From the NCBI GenBank assembly GCA_000499405.2, contig HG738145.1:62001-126000 (forward strand): a stretch of 64,000 nucleotides of DNA. The letters run 5' to 3'. Below are positions 50,015 through 64,000 of the stretch, piece after piece. Numbering within the stretch: position 1 is the first letter of the stretch; each line of letters starts with the position of its first letter. A model generated the notes under the pieces. That model saw only the letters and a program-made list of their open reading frames with translations, did no database searches and was not told the DNA's origin. The translations under genes and the position numbers were made by a program. The stretch comes from Onchocerca volvulus. Lineage: Eukaryota > Nematoda > Chromadorea > Rhabditida > Onchocercidae.

Positions 50015-53000
50015 AGATAACTATCAGTGAAATTCAGCAGAAGTCAATACCATAGAACTAGGATATATTATAACGATCTTTTACAGAGATTTATTGAAAG
50101 CCTGTAAACGTATCAACGATTTGGATGATCTGTCTGATCCAGTGGCTGTTTTTCATGAACTGATCGATTGTTGGGCGTTTCATTGCCGTCGACAAGAAGA
50201 TATTATTGCATTGTCCGAAATAATTGCTAACAATTTGTCTTTGAATCATGAGCAACTGACATACCAATTAAATCTCCGATTACCTGAAATTTCAATAACG
50301 CAAACTAGCATGAAATGTGGCCGAGTAAGCTTGCAGAGAAATCGGTCAACGATAACAAGAGAGAGGTAAAAATGTCATGTTTTCTAAAGCAGTTGTATTA
50401 TTTCGGCTCCTTGAACTTAAAATAATATTTTTATTCTTTGAATTCCACATAGCTGTATTTTATATTACAACATTTGATAAAACAATTTTCTTTTTTATTA
50501 GATATTCTAAGAACGACAATTTTTTTACAATACTGAGCATTAAATTGGATCAATAATCAAGATTTTGAAAGAAGAAATATATATTAATGTAGAAAAAAAT
50601 TGCTGTTGATGTAGGACTTGAATCGAAATTAATTAAAAATTCGGAATATGATTCATGAGGAGTTACTCAAGGAATTGGATGCAAAGTTTTTTTTATTACA
50701 TTTAAATTTGAATATATTCATATAAGGATTTCTAGCATTAATCAGTTGTGAGTAATTTTCTGCTTTGTTTAGTAAATATCTGATAATTTGATTAGCTAAA
50801 ATAAGCGTATTTTATCTTGAAAATTGAATTTCAGTAAAGTTATTAATTTTGGCATTACACGTAACGTATGTCAATTATTGGAGCAGATAGCAGTTTGTGT
50901 AAATCGTATGGAGCCAGTATTGCTTGTTGGTGAAACTGGTGTTGGTAAAACAGCCATTGTACAGCTACTAGCAGATCGTATTGGTACTACTCTTCGAGTT
51001 GTAAATCTTAGCCAACATTCGGATTCATCGGATTTAATTGGCGGGTATGTATTTCATTTTTAATCTTTTGAAATTTAATTTTTATTTGCCAAAAATTTAG
51101 ATTCCAGTAAAATATTTTCTTTATTATTTTATTGCTTCAATTAATTTATATCTTGGCATGATTGCTTAATATAAAATAACATGTATTTTTGATTGTTTAT
51201 TAAATTTTAGGTACAAGCCAGTATCAATACCATATTTGTTAAAACCACTGAAAAAAGAATTTGATGAATTGTTTGCTTCAACGTTTGATTCGGCAAGAAA
51301 TGAAAAATTTCTGCGTCACTTGGAGGTGATTTTTCTATTCATTTTTTTTTCTTTCTTTTTTGACTGAAATCTTTTGAATTAGGGAGAATTTTAATTCAGA
51401 ACATTTGGAAAAAATTCATTAAAGATATTTGATGTTTTGGAAGGATATATTATCACTTTTTTCCATGGCAAATTATTGCTTCTGATTTTTCTTTATTCAT
51501 CCTCTGGCCGTTCTGGTAAATATTCTTCTGATCATTATATAAAACAAATAAAAACAAAACACGACTGAATCATTTCTAGAATTGGCATTTCACGTCTGGC
51601 GTTGTTATCACATTTTGAATAGTATTGCTTGTCATGAACTTGTTATTTCAAAAGAAAAGATTGTTAATGAAACGTTAAAGCTAAGCAGAATGGAAATATT
51701 TGTAGTTTATTTGTACAATGTAATTTGAAAATATTAACATAGTTTGAGAAATGATGAAAAGCAATTGAAAAATCTATTTGTAGATGTGTTTATCAAATGG
51801 ACGATATAGTGATTATGCAAAATTAATTATGGAAACAGCACGTCGCACATTGAAAATGTCTAAGGAACATAAATCTCTCAAACTTTGGGCGAATTTATTT
51901 GTTAGAGCAGAGCGCTGTGCAGAATCATTAAAAGCTTCGGCTGTTTCATTTGCATACGTTCGTGGAGCAGTCGCTGAAGTAAACCATTAAAAAAAAAAAT
52001 TTTTTTTTCGATTTTGTTTTTTCAGTCTTAGTTGACTTTGTTATTTTTCAATTAACAGATGTAATGTTCTTTTTTTTGTTGTTTGAACTTACATTTTATC
52101 AGAATCATTCTTTGTTGTTCCAGGCTGCTGAACGAGGTGAATGGCTTCTTGTTGATGAAATTAATTTGGCTACACCGGAATGTTTGGATTCTGTGGTACG
52201 CTTGATTGAAGATCCAGAAACTAGACATTCAGATTTTCGTTTATTTGCCTGCATGAATCCTGCCAGTGATGTAGGAAAACGAAATCTACCAGCTGGAATA
52301 AGGTAAAAGAATTTCTGGTAAAAGGAAAAAATTTCAATATTTAAATTTTTAAAATAATTTTAGCAGTATCAAGTCACATTTTTACATTTTTGCAGAAGCC
52401 GCTTTACTGAAATTTTCGTACATGAAACTACAGAAATGGAACAATTGCACATAATTGCGCAGGCTTATCTTCCATCATTTGATGTTGCAAAATTATCCGC
52501 TGTGCTGGAACTTTATCAGACATTGCGTATAACTTTTCCTGGAAAATATAGGTTTGTTTTAGGTCTTGTACTCTTTAAGCCAATTAAAAAAACAACTGAA
52601 CCCATACATCTTGAATAAAATGGTCACATTTAACACTAAAGATTGGATTTTCTTATTTCTTATGCAATAATTTTTTTCAGCTTACGCACTTTATGTCGTG
52701 CTTTGGCATTCACGGCAGAAAATATCTTTGGAAGTGACGCACGTAACATATATGAAGCAGTATCGATGTCCTTCATGAGCGATTTAACTGCAGAAGCTCA
52801 AATTGTGGTTGGGAAGCTTATTCAAAGTAAAATGAGCAAAGTTACATTGGGTAAAATGAAGACGAAATTTACCGATAATCGCATGTATGTATCACTAACT
52901 ATATTTCATTTATTATGCACATCCCTCCATTTTTATGAAGCACTTTGAGTCATTACATTCAACTGATTTATAATAGTTAAAGTTGATTATAAATATATTA

Positions 53001-56000
53001 GAAAAATTTTCTTATAACATGAAATTGTGAAATCTCGGAAATAGCTGTGGATAAATAGATAAGGTAATATTGAAAAATAGCATACTAAAGTAACCGTAAA
53101 ATTTCGGAATTTTTTTTCCAAATTCAAAAATTTTGTCATAAAATTTTAGTAAAAGCACTGTTGCAAGAATTCAATCTATTTTTTAATTCCACTTTATTGC
53201 ATGAAATGATATTTTTCCTTTTAATTCAACTTTTAATTCAATTGTTAATTTTTTTGCAGCGAAGTTGAAGGATATTGGATTGAAAAAGGAAATGTTGAAC
53301 CACAGGATGATCCCAGTTATGTTTGTACAGCATCAGTTCGAAAAAATTTAGCCCAGCTTGCTCGTGTTGTTTGTAGCGGTAAATTTCCAGTACTACTGGA
53401 AGGTGAAACATCATGTGGAAAAACTGCTATGGTGAATTTGGATTTGTAGATTAAATTAAAACTTTTATTATGTATATGTTCTGGTTTCAGACTTTTTTTT
53501 TCAAATATACGTAAACATGGGAGATAAGGCGAATATTTTTGCTTTGAATTTTTAGAAAATTTAAATTACTTCTTTTACTTGTATGTTAATTTTAAAGCTA
53601 TATTATAATTTTACCGAAAACTTAATATTTATGAATTTTCAAATTCAGATTAGGTCTTTATATAAATAATATTTAGGTAATACACTTAGCGAAAATTACT
53701 GGAAATACGATTATTCGGATTAATAATCATGAACATACCGATCTTCAAGAATACATCGGATCTTATGTGCCAGATGGTGATGGTCGTTTCGTATTTGTGG
53801 AAGGTCCATTAGTAAAAGCAGCTCGTAATGGGCATTGGATAATTCTCGATGAACTGAATCTTGCACCAACCGATGTCATTGAAGCTCTCAATAGGGTATA
53901 TTTTCTGATCAAATTTTTTTATTCAACAACAATATTTGTGAAATATAATGAAATCCTGCTGAATTACGTTATTTTTTTTTTTCTTTAATAATTTATGATA
54001 TTCGACTTTCTTTTTCTCGGAATTTTCGCCATTTTTGTTCTGTAAATACTGAGAATTTAGACTTTTACTTCTAGTTGCTAGACGACAATCGTGAATTATT
54101 CATTTCTGAAACGAATACAGTCGTAAAGGCTAATCCTCAATTTCGTTTATTTGCTACGCAAAATCCCGTTTGCACTTATGCTGGTCGTAAACGTCTCTCA
54201 CGTGCATTGCTCAATCGTTTTGTTGTTTTGCGATTCGATCAATTACCATACAATGAATTGGCTAAAATGGTCATTGTTAGGTAACAATAATTTCCAAAGT
54301 TTCTATTTCAAATCATGTTAAAAATTTTTTCATTATCATCATCATTCTGTACAGATCATTTAATGCAACGATGTTAAATCAATTCTGTGCCGCAAAAAAA
54401 AAAAAACGTTTCTTAAAAGATTCACGATGTAGAATTAAATTATTCCTTTTTTTTCTTTCGTCTATTTATCATGCTACTGTTAATTTAACTAAATCATATA
54501 ATACTAAGCAATTTTTTGGGGAGTAAATCAACTTTTGTATTTATTCACACCTACTTCGGTCTATGGAATATTTTTAACATTCCAATGAAATTTACTGAAT
54601 ATGTCTAATGGGAATAAATTCAAATTTCTTTTACGAATAAGTTCTTTTCAGTTGTAAAATCGCACCGTCAGCTGCACAAGCGATGGTTTCGGTATTCTGT
54701 GATTTACGTGCTCAACGTAGTGCCGTTGGCGTTTTCTCAGCTAGTGATGGATTGATGACACTTCGTGATTTATTTAGATGGGGAAAACGACTTGCAGGTT
54801 CTGATCAGAATGATTGGCGTCAATGTCTAGCTGAACATGGTAAGTTTTTTTTTTTTTTTTTTTTTTCGAATTCATATATTGCGCTGTAATAAAATATCAA
54901 CTTTCTGAATTGTGTTTTTAAATATAAATATATGTCATATATTTGTTTGTCTCATTCTTGAAACAATCATTTAATGAAAATTTAAAAAGTATTGAATGTC
55001 AGGTTTTTTGTTGCTCGGTGCACGATGTCGTAATGCAGTCGATGTTGAATGTGTGAAAAAAATATTGGAAAAAAATTTGAAGTATCAAATAAACGTCGAA
55101 CGATTATTTGCCAATGATTCACCTTATCTGCCACTTGAATTTCGTTCATCCATAGCTGTGAACAATATTGTTTTAACCGATACCATTCGAAGGATGCTTG
55201 TTTTGGTTTCACAGAGTTGGCATTTTGATGAGCCAGTTCTCATTATTGGTGAAACAGGATGTGGTAAAACAACGGTTGCACAGATGCTTGCAAAGGTGAT
55301 TCTTTTATTTTCTAGGAATGATAAGTGAAATATTTATGTATGAAGTTTATTTTTTTCTTGATTTTCTCACTCTACTGATAATCTAAAAAAAATTCGGTAA
55401 GAAGTCCTGGCTTTTCATCTTGATGAATTTTCTGATCTGGTAGATAGAATACATTTATCAAGATTTAATAATATAATATGATAGGTAAAAATGTTGCAGG
55501 AGAAGTTGTTGTCTTTGAATTGTCATCAAAGAACGGAAGCTGCTGATTTTCTAGGTTCATTGCGTCCGGTTGGTGAAGGTAAATTTAAATGGATAGATGG
55601 TATAGTTGTACAGGCAATGAAAGAAGGTCGACCACTGCTCATCGATGAAATCTCATTAGCATCTGACTCGGTTTGTTGTCATTTCCTGTTCTTTTTTTTT
55701 TTTTTTTTTTTGGAATTAAGATATATAATTTGATTTCATTTGTTAGTTTAAATGAATTATTGAAGTCCTTATTGTTATCAGGTATTGGAACGACTGAATC
55801 CTTTGCTGGAACCATCTCGTTCATTGTTTTTAAATGATGGTGGTTTGTCAGGTGGTGAAGTACGAGCAAAGAGCGGTTTCAATGTTGTAGCAACTATGAA
55901 TCCAGGTGGAGATTATGGCAAGAAGGAGGTTTGCTCATTTAATATTCTCGAATGCATTTTTTTTTTTTCAGAGTTCAGGATTCAGGAGAATAAAAGTTCA

Positions 56001-59000
56001 GATTTGAGAAATTTACATTGTTTCCAGTAATATGAAATTTCTTGATAATGATTTATTGAAAATTTTTGATATATTAAAGTATGCGAACGTAGAGAAAATG
56101 TAAACGAGCTTCTTTGTTTTCTTTTATTTTAATAAATTAGGTAATTTAAAAAATGTACTTACAATTAGTTCTAACCATTCCTTTATAGTTGTCAAAAGCG
56201 CTGAGAAATCGATTCACAGAAATTTGGTGTCCATCAAATGTGTCCGGTGATGATTTAATTGCTATTGTGGATCAACTACTAAGTAAAGCTGCACTGCTGG
56301 ATACGAATGATTTGCGATTAAAAATTAGCAAATGTATTGTACAATTCGTGCTATGGTTTGATAGCAAATTTTCTCATGTTCTAAGGTTTGTAAATTTATA
56401 TGATTACGAATTAAATACTAGATGAAAGATTCAGTGTTTAGCAAAATATAGGATTTGTCAGATTATAAATTTAGTTCAAATTTGATTTCTATTTATTTGA
56501 ATTTAAACTTTAAAAAAATATGGTATATCGAATAGCTTTTGGGAAAGGAAATTAAACCGAATAAAATTTGTAAAAATTTTCAGGAGTACAATGACAATTC
56601 GTGATATAGTAGCGATTAGTCATCTTGTTACTGCTACATTATCGCGATCTAATTCACCGTCCGTCTCAATTTACCATGCCTTTTCGGCAACTCTTTTTGA
56701 TGCTTTTGGTACTTTATCGACACGTATTAGTTTGGATTGCGATGTCTTAAAGAAGAAAGCCACTGACAAGGTAAAAATTTTTTTTGCAAAAATTTTCTTG
56801 ATTTTCCATTCTTTTCATAAGAAGTAGCTATGTTCAATTGGTAAAAATGACGATTTTCAGATGAGTCCAAAATTAATTTGTTTTGAAATAGTTTGAAATT
56901 ATTTATATAGTAGTGTTTTACTCTTCTATAAATTGCTTAGGAATTAAATTGTTCCATTTCGAATCTATTCAAATGAAATAAACTTTCTTTGGCCAATAAT
57001 TAAGAATTTGCAGCTCTACCAAATCATGCAACAGGAATTGGGTAATATTTGTGATGTAGCATCACTTTTGTTACCGGTTGCATTGCATTTCGATGAAAAA
57101 GAATCTCGCAGTCTTATTGTTGGTGATTTCTCTATTCCTTTTGGTCCATCCAAACGATTTATGCCCAAAAATTTTACATTTAAAGCGCCCACATGCAAGC
57201 AAAATATTTTCAGGTATAGAATTATAGTATTGAATTTTGGATATTTTTTTCATGAATTTATTATTCCGTGATGCTTAGCAAATAAAAAAAAAGAAAAAAT
57301 GCTCTGTTTATCTTAGTCTTTTGGTCGATTTTAAAGCCACTTATGCTGCATATCATTTGGGTGGTTGAGTTGTTTCTTCTGTTCGCATGCAAAAATTAAA
57401 TTTTAGCGGTGAACAATAAAAGATTGATGAAGATTCGTCATAATTTTAAAATTTCTCGGAATAAATGTTATATTTGATAAAAAAGACATTTTTCACGTAT
57501 ATTTCATTCTTTTGTGGATTATATTGAATTTTTTCGAAGTACTGTTCAAAATATAACTTTTAAATAGCAATTTGATTATAGGTTAGCGCGTGGACTTACG
57601 GTTGATAAACCAATATTACTTGAAGGTCCTCCGGGTTGTGGTAAATCGAGCACTGTTGTTGCTTTAGCTGCTGTAACTGGTCATGCATTGACTAGATTGA
57701 ATTTATCGGAACAAACGGTAATTTCTTGTGTTTTTTTCGACCTGTTTTTGCAATTATTTTCAAATCATTGTAGCCGGTTTTTATTGAAATTATTCAAATA
57801 TATTGAAAATTCAAATTATGGAATAATTTTTGCAAAACATACTGATTTGAATTTTGACAATGTTTCAGGATTTGGCAGATCTCTTCGGTTGCGATGTGCC
57901 AATCGTTTCATCAGATGGTACACCATCTTTCATTTGGAGAGATGGACCTATTTTGCATGCAATTAAAACGGGTCAATGGGTTCTTCTAGATGAGGTACTA
58001 GGATTTTTAAATTTTTTATTTTTTTTTGCACGGCTTTTAGATAAATACTATTATCTGTATTGCTGCTCAATACCAGTATCTCTCTCATCTAACTGCTTAA
58101 CAATATTTGACAACTGATATTCATTACAGGAACTAAATAATCTTAGTTAAGGTTTTTCCATTTTTTAAGAAGTACTCAAGTTTAAGTTATAAATAGCAAG
58201 TAAAGGCATATTCTTCTTTATTAGTTGCATGTTTTATGTACAGAAAAAAATGAGTTTATAGAGGATATATCCATAAAATACAGTGCTTTGCATAGTGCTT
58301 GAATATGCCTCCTATTTATGAAATTTAAGAAATTTAATAAATACACAGTCCCGGATTGAGTTAATAAATTGAATCATTTTAAAATGGAATTTTTTCGAAT
58401 TCATTTAAGATGAATTTGGCGTCTCAGAGTGTTTTGGAAGGTTTGAATGCATGTTTCGATCATCGTCATCATCTTTTTATACCGGAACTGAATCGAACCT
58501 TTGATATTGGTGTTGGTGACAATAAAACACGTTTCTTTGCTTGTCAGAATCCGTGCTCTCAAGGAGGCAATCGGCGAAAGTTACCAAAATCATTTGTTAA
58601 TCGCTTCACATCTGTATGTACTCGTTGATATTCAAGAAAAGAAATTTTAGAATCCATAGTTTTTGAATTTTTAAAAAAATTTGCAAAACTGCCTATTTTA
58701 TTTAAAACTATTGATGTAATAGAATATTTTTTCACTATTAAAAAGCCAGATCATTCGGTGAATTGACAATGATTTAAAGATATAACGGGTGCGATTATGT
58801 TTGCATATTCCAACAAAAAATTTGTAACATCTACTATCAAATTTTCTATTTTATCAGTTGTTTTTTAGTGGATAAAATTATCGACAATACTATCTCAAAC
58901 AAGAAAAAGCTTTACAGATTTATGTAGCCGAAATGGATGGATCAGATTTTTTCGAAATTATAAGAAGTTCATTTGGATCTGTATTGGTTGATGATGTTAT

Positions 59001-62000
59001 CCAATGCATGGTTGATGTTAATAGTTCAATAGCAAATCTTATGGCAGAAGACCCACAATTTCTAAGAAGAGGATCACCATTTGAATTTAATTTACGTGAC
59101 CTGTTGAGATGGGCACAACTAACGGTTGATGTAAGTTGAAATATTTTTTGTAAATTGAACTTCTTGAAATCATACTTTTCGGATTTCTGCTGGATTTAAC
59201 CGGAAATTTTCGGATCGTTTGTTACAATGTTCAAGTACCTAGATCTTTTTTAATTGATGTAAGTAGATATCGATCAAGTACTTTTTTTTTTCTTTCATTT
59301 CTTTTTTTAAAACCATAAATAAAAGGTAGGGATACGTTAATGTGCTCCAGAGATGCAAAAAAAAAAAAAAAAATAAATAAATAGTAAAATACATTCTCGC
59401 ATATTTTAAACATAATTGAACGATATTGCCGCTTAGATAGAAACGCCGAAAGTATAATATTTTTTGATTTCGTTATCTTATGTTTACAGAACAACGGTGA
59501 TGTTGCATATGGTTTTGATTTATTATATATATGGCGATTACGTAGTAATATCGATCGACAAAAGGTAAATTTTGCATTGCCAGTCCTTTTCCAGAATTAT
59601 AAATTCATTTGATTCATTGAAAAAAAAAAGTGGTTGATGTGATATATCTGGAATAATTAATGTTATAATATAGAACTCGTTCGCATGGTATCTCCATGAC
59701 AATTCGTCTGATTTATAGGGTTTTAGATTTTGTACATTTTTAAAATTTGGATCTTTTCATTTTCCTTTTATTAATATTGCAGATGCGAAGCTTATTTCAT
59801 AAGTGCTTCAAATTTGAATGTATTGAAGCCGTAGCATCACTTTCATTAATTGATGAATATGTTCGAATTGGAAAAGTAGAACTAAAGCGATCAGATGCAT
59901 TCCATGGACGACAAAATATGTAAACATTTCTCATCTTATTTTTTAGTTCATTAAGTTTAAGTTAATTTTGAAATTAATTTTATTGAATTGAATTGGACTA
60001 ATATAAATTGAAATGAAATGAAATAATTTGTTATTTCTACAGGAAATTATTGTCATCTCAAATGAAATTGCTAGATAAACTTGCTGTTTGCGTAAAAATG
60101 AATTGGCTCACATTAATTGTTGGAAAATCTGGTTCCGGTAAATCAACAACTATAGGCATTTTGGCATCCTTACTTGGAAAAGAACTTTACACAATACATT
60201 TAACTTCGGAATCGGATTCACTCGAACTTCTTGGTTCATTTGAGCAGGTTTTAAGAGAATTTTGATTTCAGATAATTTGAACACAACAAAAAAGATATTT
60301 TCTCGCTATGTTCAAATTTCCAATGCGATTTAGCATTGTTTAACCGTTTTATATTTAGTAGAATCATAATTCTTACAAACTAGAATAAAATCCATAATTT
60401 CAAAGCGTTAATTTATACTTTTCTTAAATTATTCGTTTTATTACATCCAGTCATTTGATTCCGTTGTAGTGTATGATGTTGTGGGAACGTTTACCTATTT
60501 TTTAGTCCAAAATTAAGAATTTTATATATTCTTAAGAGATAATATATAAATTAATTATTGTCATCACTATTAAGGTCACCGACTACATCAATTTCGCTTC
60601 CATAAAACAACATTGTCTGAATTTACTTCAACAGTTTCCGGATTTGTCAAACGATGTAAATAATGCTGAAGATATACTTACACTGCGAATGGCTTTACAA
60701 AGTGCAATGCTTCTCGTCGACGAAGGTTTGTATTTTTGAATTTTGAAATTTTGAAATGTAATTTCTTGGAAATTATATATATTTTTTTGATCAAAATTAA
60801 TTTACATTATTTAGGTTATATTTTGGCTCTAATAAAAAAATTTTTCAATATTTTTTCAGATATCGCCACTAAATTATCAAAATACGACAATGAACTGAGC
60901 AACAGTAAAATGCGTTTTGAATGGCTTAACAGTCGTTTTGTTGATGCATTTATTAATGGTTATTGGATTCTGATTGAAAATGTCAATTGTTGCAGGTTGC
61001 TGTCTTTTTAAGCGCTAATTTTGAATTGTATTTTTAATTATTTGGTTAAGGTTATTCCTGTTTATGTTGAACGTCACTTTCTTATTTTTCAGTGCGGCAG
61101 TATTGGATCGATTAAATGCTTGTTTGGAAAGTAATGGAGAATTGAATTTACAAGAATGTGGTGATGGTACTTCTATTGTGAAAGCACATAATGATTTTCG
61201 GTTACTATTTGCTAATTTTACTTTTCTGGGAGAATTACTTGAAATATTAGGAAAGTTAGAGGGAAAAATGTCGTTTTTTTTTTTTTTTGGCTCATATTTT
61301 TAACGTGACGCTTTGCGATATTGCATAGACTGTAACTCCTCTATCGAATTTTAATTAATTTCGCAAATTTAGAGTATTTTTCACTATGGATGATGATTAT
61401 GGAAGTGTTTCACGAGCTATGCGTAATCGTTCGGTGGAATTATATTTGCTTGCTGATGACAGCGCTTGGTTCAAAGTAGCGCAAGATCTGGTGGTATGTA
61501 TTTGTTGTCTCTTTTTATGATCACTCATTTTCTTCAAAAAAAATTTTGATTGATTTTTTTTTCCTTGGAAATATTTTTCTGGAAAATAAGCCAGTTCAAC
61601 TTGAAAAAGGATTTCTCTGTTTCTTTCAACATTAGTTACTGTATTTTGGCTTCACAGTGCATATTTTTCTGCTTTATAAATTTTGTTTCAAGAATATGGT
61701 AATGGATACGGAAAACCAAGATATTGTACGGGTTACATCAGCAGTAATGCAAGCATGCGAGAAACTTTCATGCTGGGAATTGTTGAAGTTAAAAACGTTT
61801 TTGAAAGAGAAGCATATGGATTTTGAAAATGCAATAAAGGTCAGCTTTCATGATATTTCTACTGAAAACAATAGTAATAATTTTGATAACTTTCATTTGT
61901 TTTTTTTTTTGCAAATTTATAAAAATCTTCTAAATGTTCAAAATGTTTTGTAATTAATAGCATCAATATGATATGATAATAAACAAAGTAATATCTTGAA

Positions 62001-63875
62001 ATTGTGATTTTTTTTAGGACAAATGAAATAATTCAGCTCTGAATTTCAGCATTTTAAAATAACCATGAATGAGGAAGTCATGGAAATTGATGAAAATGAG
62101 GAAGAAACTTTCATGGTTTATCCTACTGTAGATGTTGATTTTGCTACTACATATAGCAAATGGAAAGTTCAAGTTTGGTCCCATGTTAGTCACCGTGATT
62201 GGATACTTGGTGTTCTATGGGCTACATTTTGCATTCCATTTAAACAATTGAAAATTGCAGAAATGGTTGAACTATTTAAATATGCAGGTGGCTAATTAAT
62301 TTTTTCGAATAATATATGTCATTAAGGAAATAATAATTGAAACAGATACGTATTTATCTTCAATATATTCTTTGTTTCTATTTCATGAGTCCATTATTTA
62401 AAATTATTATATGTGACAAATTTCGAGAATGAAAACTGATTTAATGACAATATTATTTAGATAAGAAAACAAAAGATAAAGTCATTGAAACTATTCAAAA
62501 TTTGAAACAAAATATGACATTGGATTATGATGAACGTTTTGATGGTTCTCTTACTTTACGCATTACCAAATCTCCAGACACCTATGTTGACAATGACAGG
62601 TATGGCATTATATCGCAATTGATGCAAATAATTTCATAGAACAGAAAAATAAGCTGTAAATTTATTGGCTGTTATTATTAATATAGGATCAAAAGTCATA
62701 TAAGTCATTTCCTCCTGGAGATGATGGTAAGGTTAAAGGTCTCTATTGTGCGAAACATAAAACCAGGTTCGACTACAACTAGTGCTCTTTCCCTATTCAT
62801 TCTTTCTAATTCAATTAAAATAATAATTGATTGAAATAGACAAAATACTATGCTCACATAATATATGTAAGAAGTCATTTTTCGACGTCCCAATTCTCTA
62901 TCGTTCTTAATTTCACTAATTCCTTTGATGCAGAAGATAATAATTGAGGTGCATCCAACAGCTGTGCAGTCTAAACACAGTGCATTTTTTACAGAAGCAA
63001 GTGATTGCCTGATCGGAAGCTAGGCTTTTAGAATGTAAAGAATTGGAGCTATTAAGTTTTAAGATAAGAATCATGTTCTTTTTTCAGTTTAGTTGTATTT
63101 TTGAATTACTGTCATATCAAGCTGCTTAACAGTCAAATTGTAAAATAATGCTAATGTAGTATCTTTTTACTTACATGTTGATAGATGATTTAAATTATAT
63201 TTTAGGCAGTTCTACCGCTTATGATTTATGAGCTTAAATTATATTTTATTCATTTTTTTTCTTCCCAACATTTCGAAAAGTTATTTCCATAAGCAGGTGT
63301 ATTAATAAGCAAAATTTCCAGATTCATCATCGGAATGTGCGCTTTGTGGGCAAAGTTTAGTTTAGGTAAGATTTCGATTGAGAAAGGATCTGCCGCTGAC
63401 ATGAGTAATCTTTTTGCTAAAAGTAAGTTCAAAATTTGAATTCGTATGTATATATTGAGATATTTCTGGAACTTTTCTATGCTGACATATGTTCAACAAT
63501 TCTTTGTATATATAATTTATGAGTGAGGTACCAGCATTTCGGCGCGATTAAAGCTTACGGTTATTTGGCCTGTTTGATTTTTATTGATTAGTGTTAAGTT
63601 CCTTTAACTTTCTAGTTTTATGTTCAGCCATTTTTCAACATTTCTTAGTTGATTCTAGATTGCAATGAGAATCTTGGTTTGGACATTTTGGAGTTCAATA
63701 ATAGTAGATCATGGAGATGCTTTAAAATTTTGAAAATATTGAATTTTTAGAGAAAATACGAAGTGACCAACTTCCCTCATCCGCAATTTCATATCTGAAA
63801 GAATTGCTTAATGAATTATACGCAAATATTTCGAAATTTTCTTCAGCGAATTCTGCGGTCTCGGATTCCTGCTCA
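47724..63875 (+). CDS. mdn-1: Midasin (Rea1/Mdn1) N-terminal part, runs off the window
   Basis: Midasin is a giant dynein-like AAA+ ATPase that strips assembly factors (Ytm1, Rsa4) from pre-60S ribosomes. Exons in phase: 47724-47939, 48588-48761, 49351-49511, 49730-49954, 50087-50365, 50835-51044, 51211-51325, 51784-51978, 52124-52302, 52396-52551, 52681-52884, 53260-53431, 53677-53895, 54075-54280, 54652-54839, 55003-55295, 55500-55670, 55782-55928, 56189-56385, 56584-56770, 57014-57213, 57582-57717, 57869-57994, 58410-58613, 58918-59130, 59490-59564, 59783-59919, 60043-60247, 60575-60725, 60860-60995, 61093-61200, 61373-61493, 61693-61839, 62050-62287, 62461-62599, 63322-63422, 63751-63875. 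That is 2152 residues. Walker A motifs: GPIGCGKT 73, GETGVGKT 384, GETSCGKT 753, GETGCGKT 1049, GPPGCGKS 1380, GKSGSGKS 1689. Walker B: LLEDID, LLVDEIN, ILDELN, LLIDEIS, LLDEMN and a degenerate LIENVN. A basic N-terminus (KIKKTKKRKRK) suits nucleolar targeting. The last exon ends in a GTAACT donor; linker, acidic region and MIDAS domain lie beyond the window. Confidence 0.95.
58133..58153 (+). other. Pseudo-exon in mdn-1 intron
   Basis: ATTACAG at 58124-58130 is followed by GAACTAAATAATCTTAGTTAAG and GTTTTT. Read after the exon ending LLDE it would give ELNNLS and a stop, resembling the true continuation MNLASQS of the next exon. It may be a decayed exon copy or a poison exon; it may also be chance. 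Confidence 0.25.
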
Positions 63876-64000
63876 GTAACTTTTATTTTGTTTTTGTGTT
63901 TTACCTTTTTTGTTTGCTTTGCTATCAACAAGTTAAAGACAAAACTTTCACCTTTTTACATCACTTACTTTTAAAAAATTGAACGAAAAGGACTTGTTGA

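Noticed and set aside
51581..51729. Open frame between the mdn-1 exons ending 51325 and starting 51784
   Set aside because: Needs phase 1 but the upstream exon ends in phase 0; skipping it keeps the frame.
62700..62790. tRNA-like B-box (GGTTCGACTAC) with a weak A-box-like stretch upstream in an mdn-1 intron
   Set aside because: The T-stem and acceptor arms do not pair, so no tRNA fold; at best a decayed tRNA-derived element.

Overview
This is eukaryotic nuclear DNA, very AT-rich, with short exons, short introns and T-rich 3' splice sites ending in TTTCAG. The protein families (MEL-28, AOS-1, midasin) together with decayed Wolbachia gene copies point to a filarial nematode. The species cannot be named from the sequence alone. 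Where exon borders are given they were chosen so that splice sites and reading phase agree across the gene; they were not checked against transcripts.

Layout. (1) 1-8193 is gene-poor, low-complexity DNA. (2) 8194-12385, minus strand: a seven-exon, seven-membrane-segment protein resembling Bax inhibitor-1 (TMBIM6). Copies of a dispersed repeat lie inside it and beside it. (3) 13674-28706, plus strand: a 39-exon mel-28/ELYS nucleoporin gene with 38-residue basic repeats near its C-terminus. (4) 31504-34493, plus strand: a six-exon gene that looks like a shortened tandem copy of the mel-28 tail. (5) 34494-42795: a mostly noncoding interval. It holds two uncertain micro-genes, a two-exon minus-strand gene with a very good BH3 motif (36421-37088, candidate EGL-1-like cell-death activator), a block of degenerate Wolbachia genes (38770-40255: rpsS, rplV, rpsC, and probably sdhC and sdhD), an orphan terminal exon and minisatellites. 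(6) 42796-46318, plus strand: aos-1, the SUMO E1 subunit. (7) 47724 to the window end, plus strand: the first 37 exons of midasin (mdn-1), covering all six AAA+ modules; the gene runs out of the window.

The large conserved genes serve nuclear pores and post-mitotic chromatin (MEL-28), SUMO activation (AOS-1) and 60S ribosome assembly (midasin). They show no sign of being one operon. The most notable new items are the BH3-only candidate with a homeodomain/E2F-like site cluster upstream, the mel-28 tail duplicate with a GC-AG intron, and the Wolbachia-derived block.
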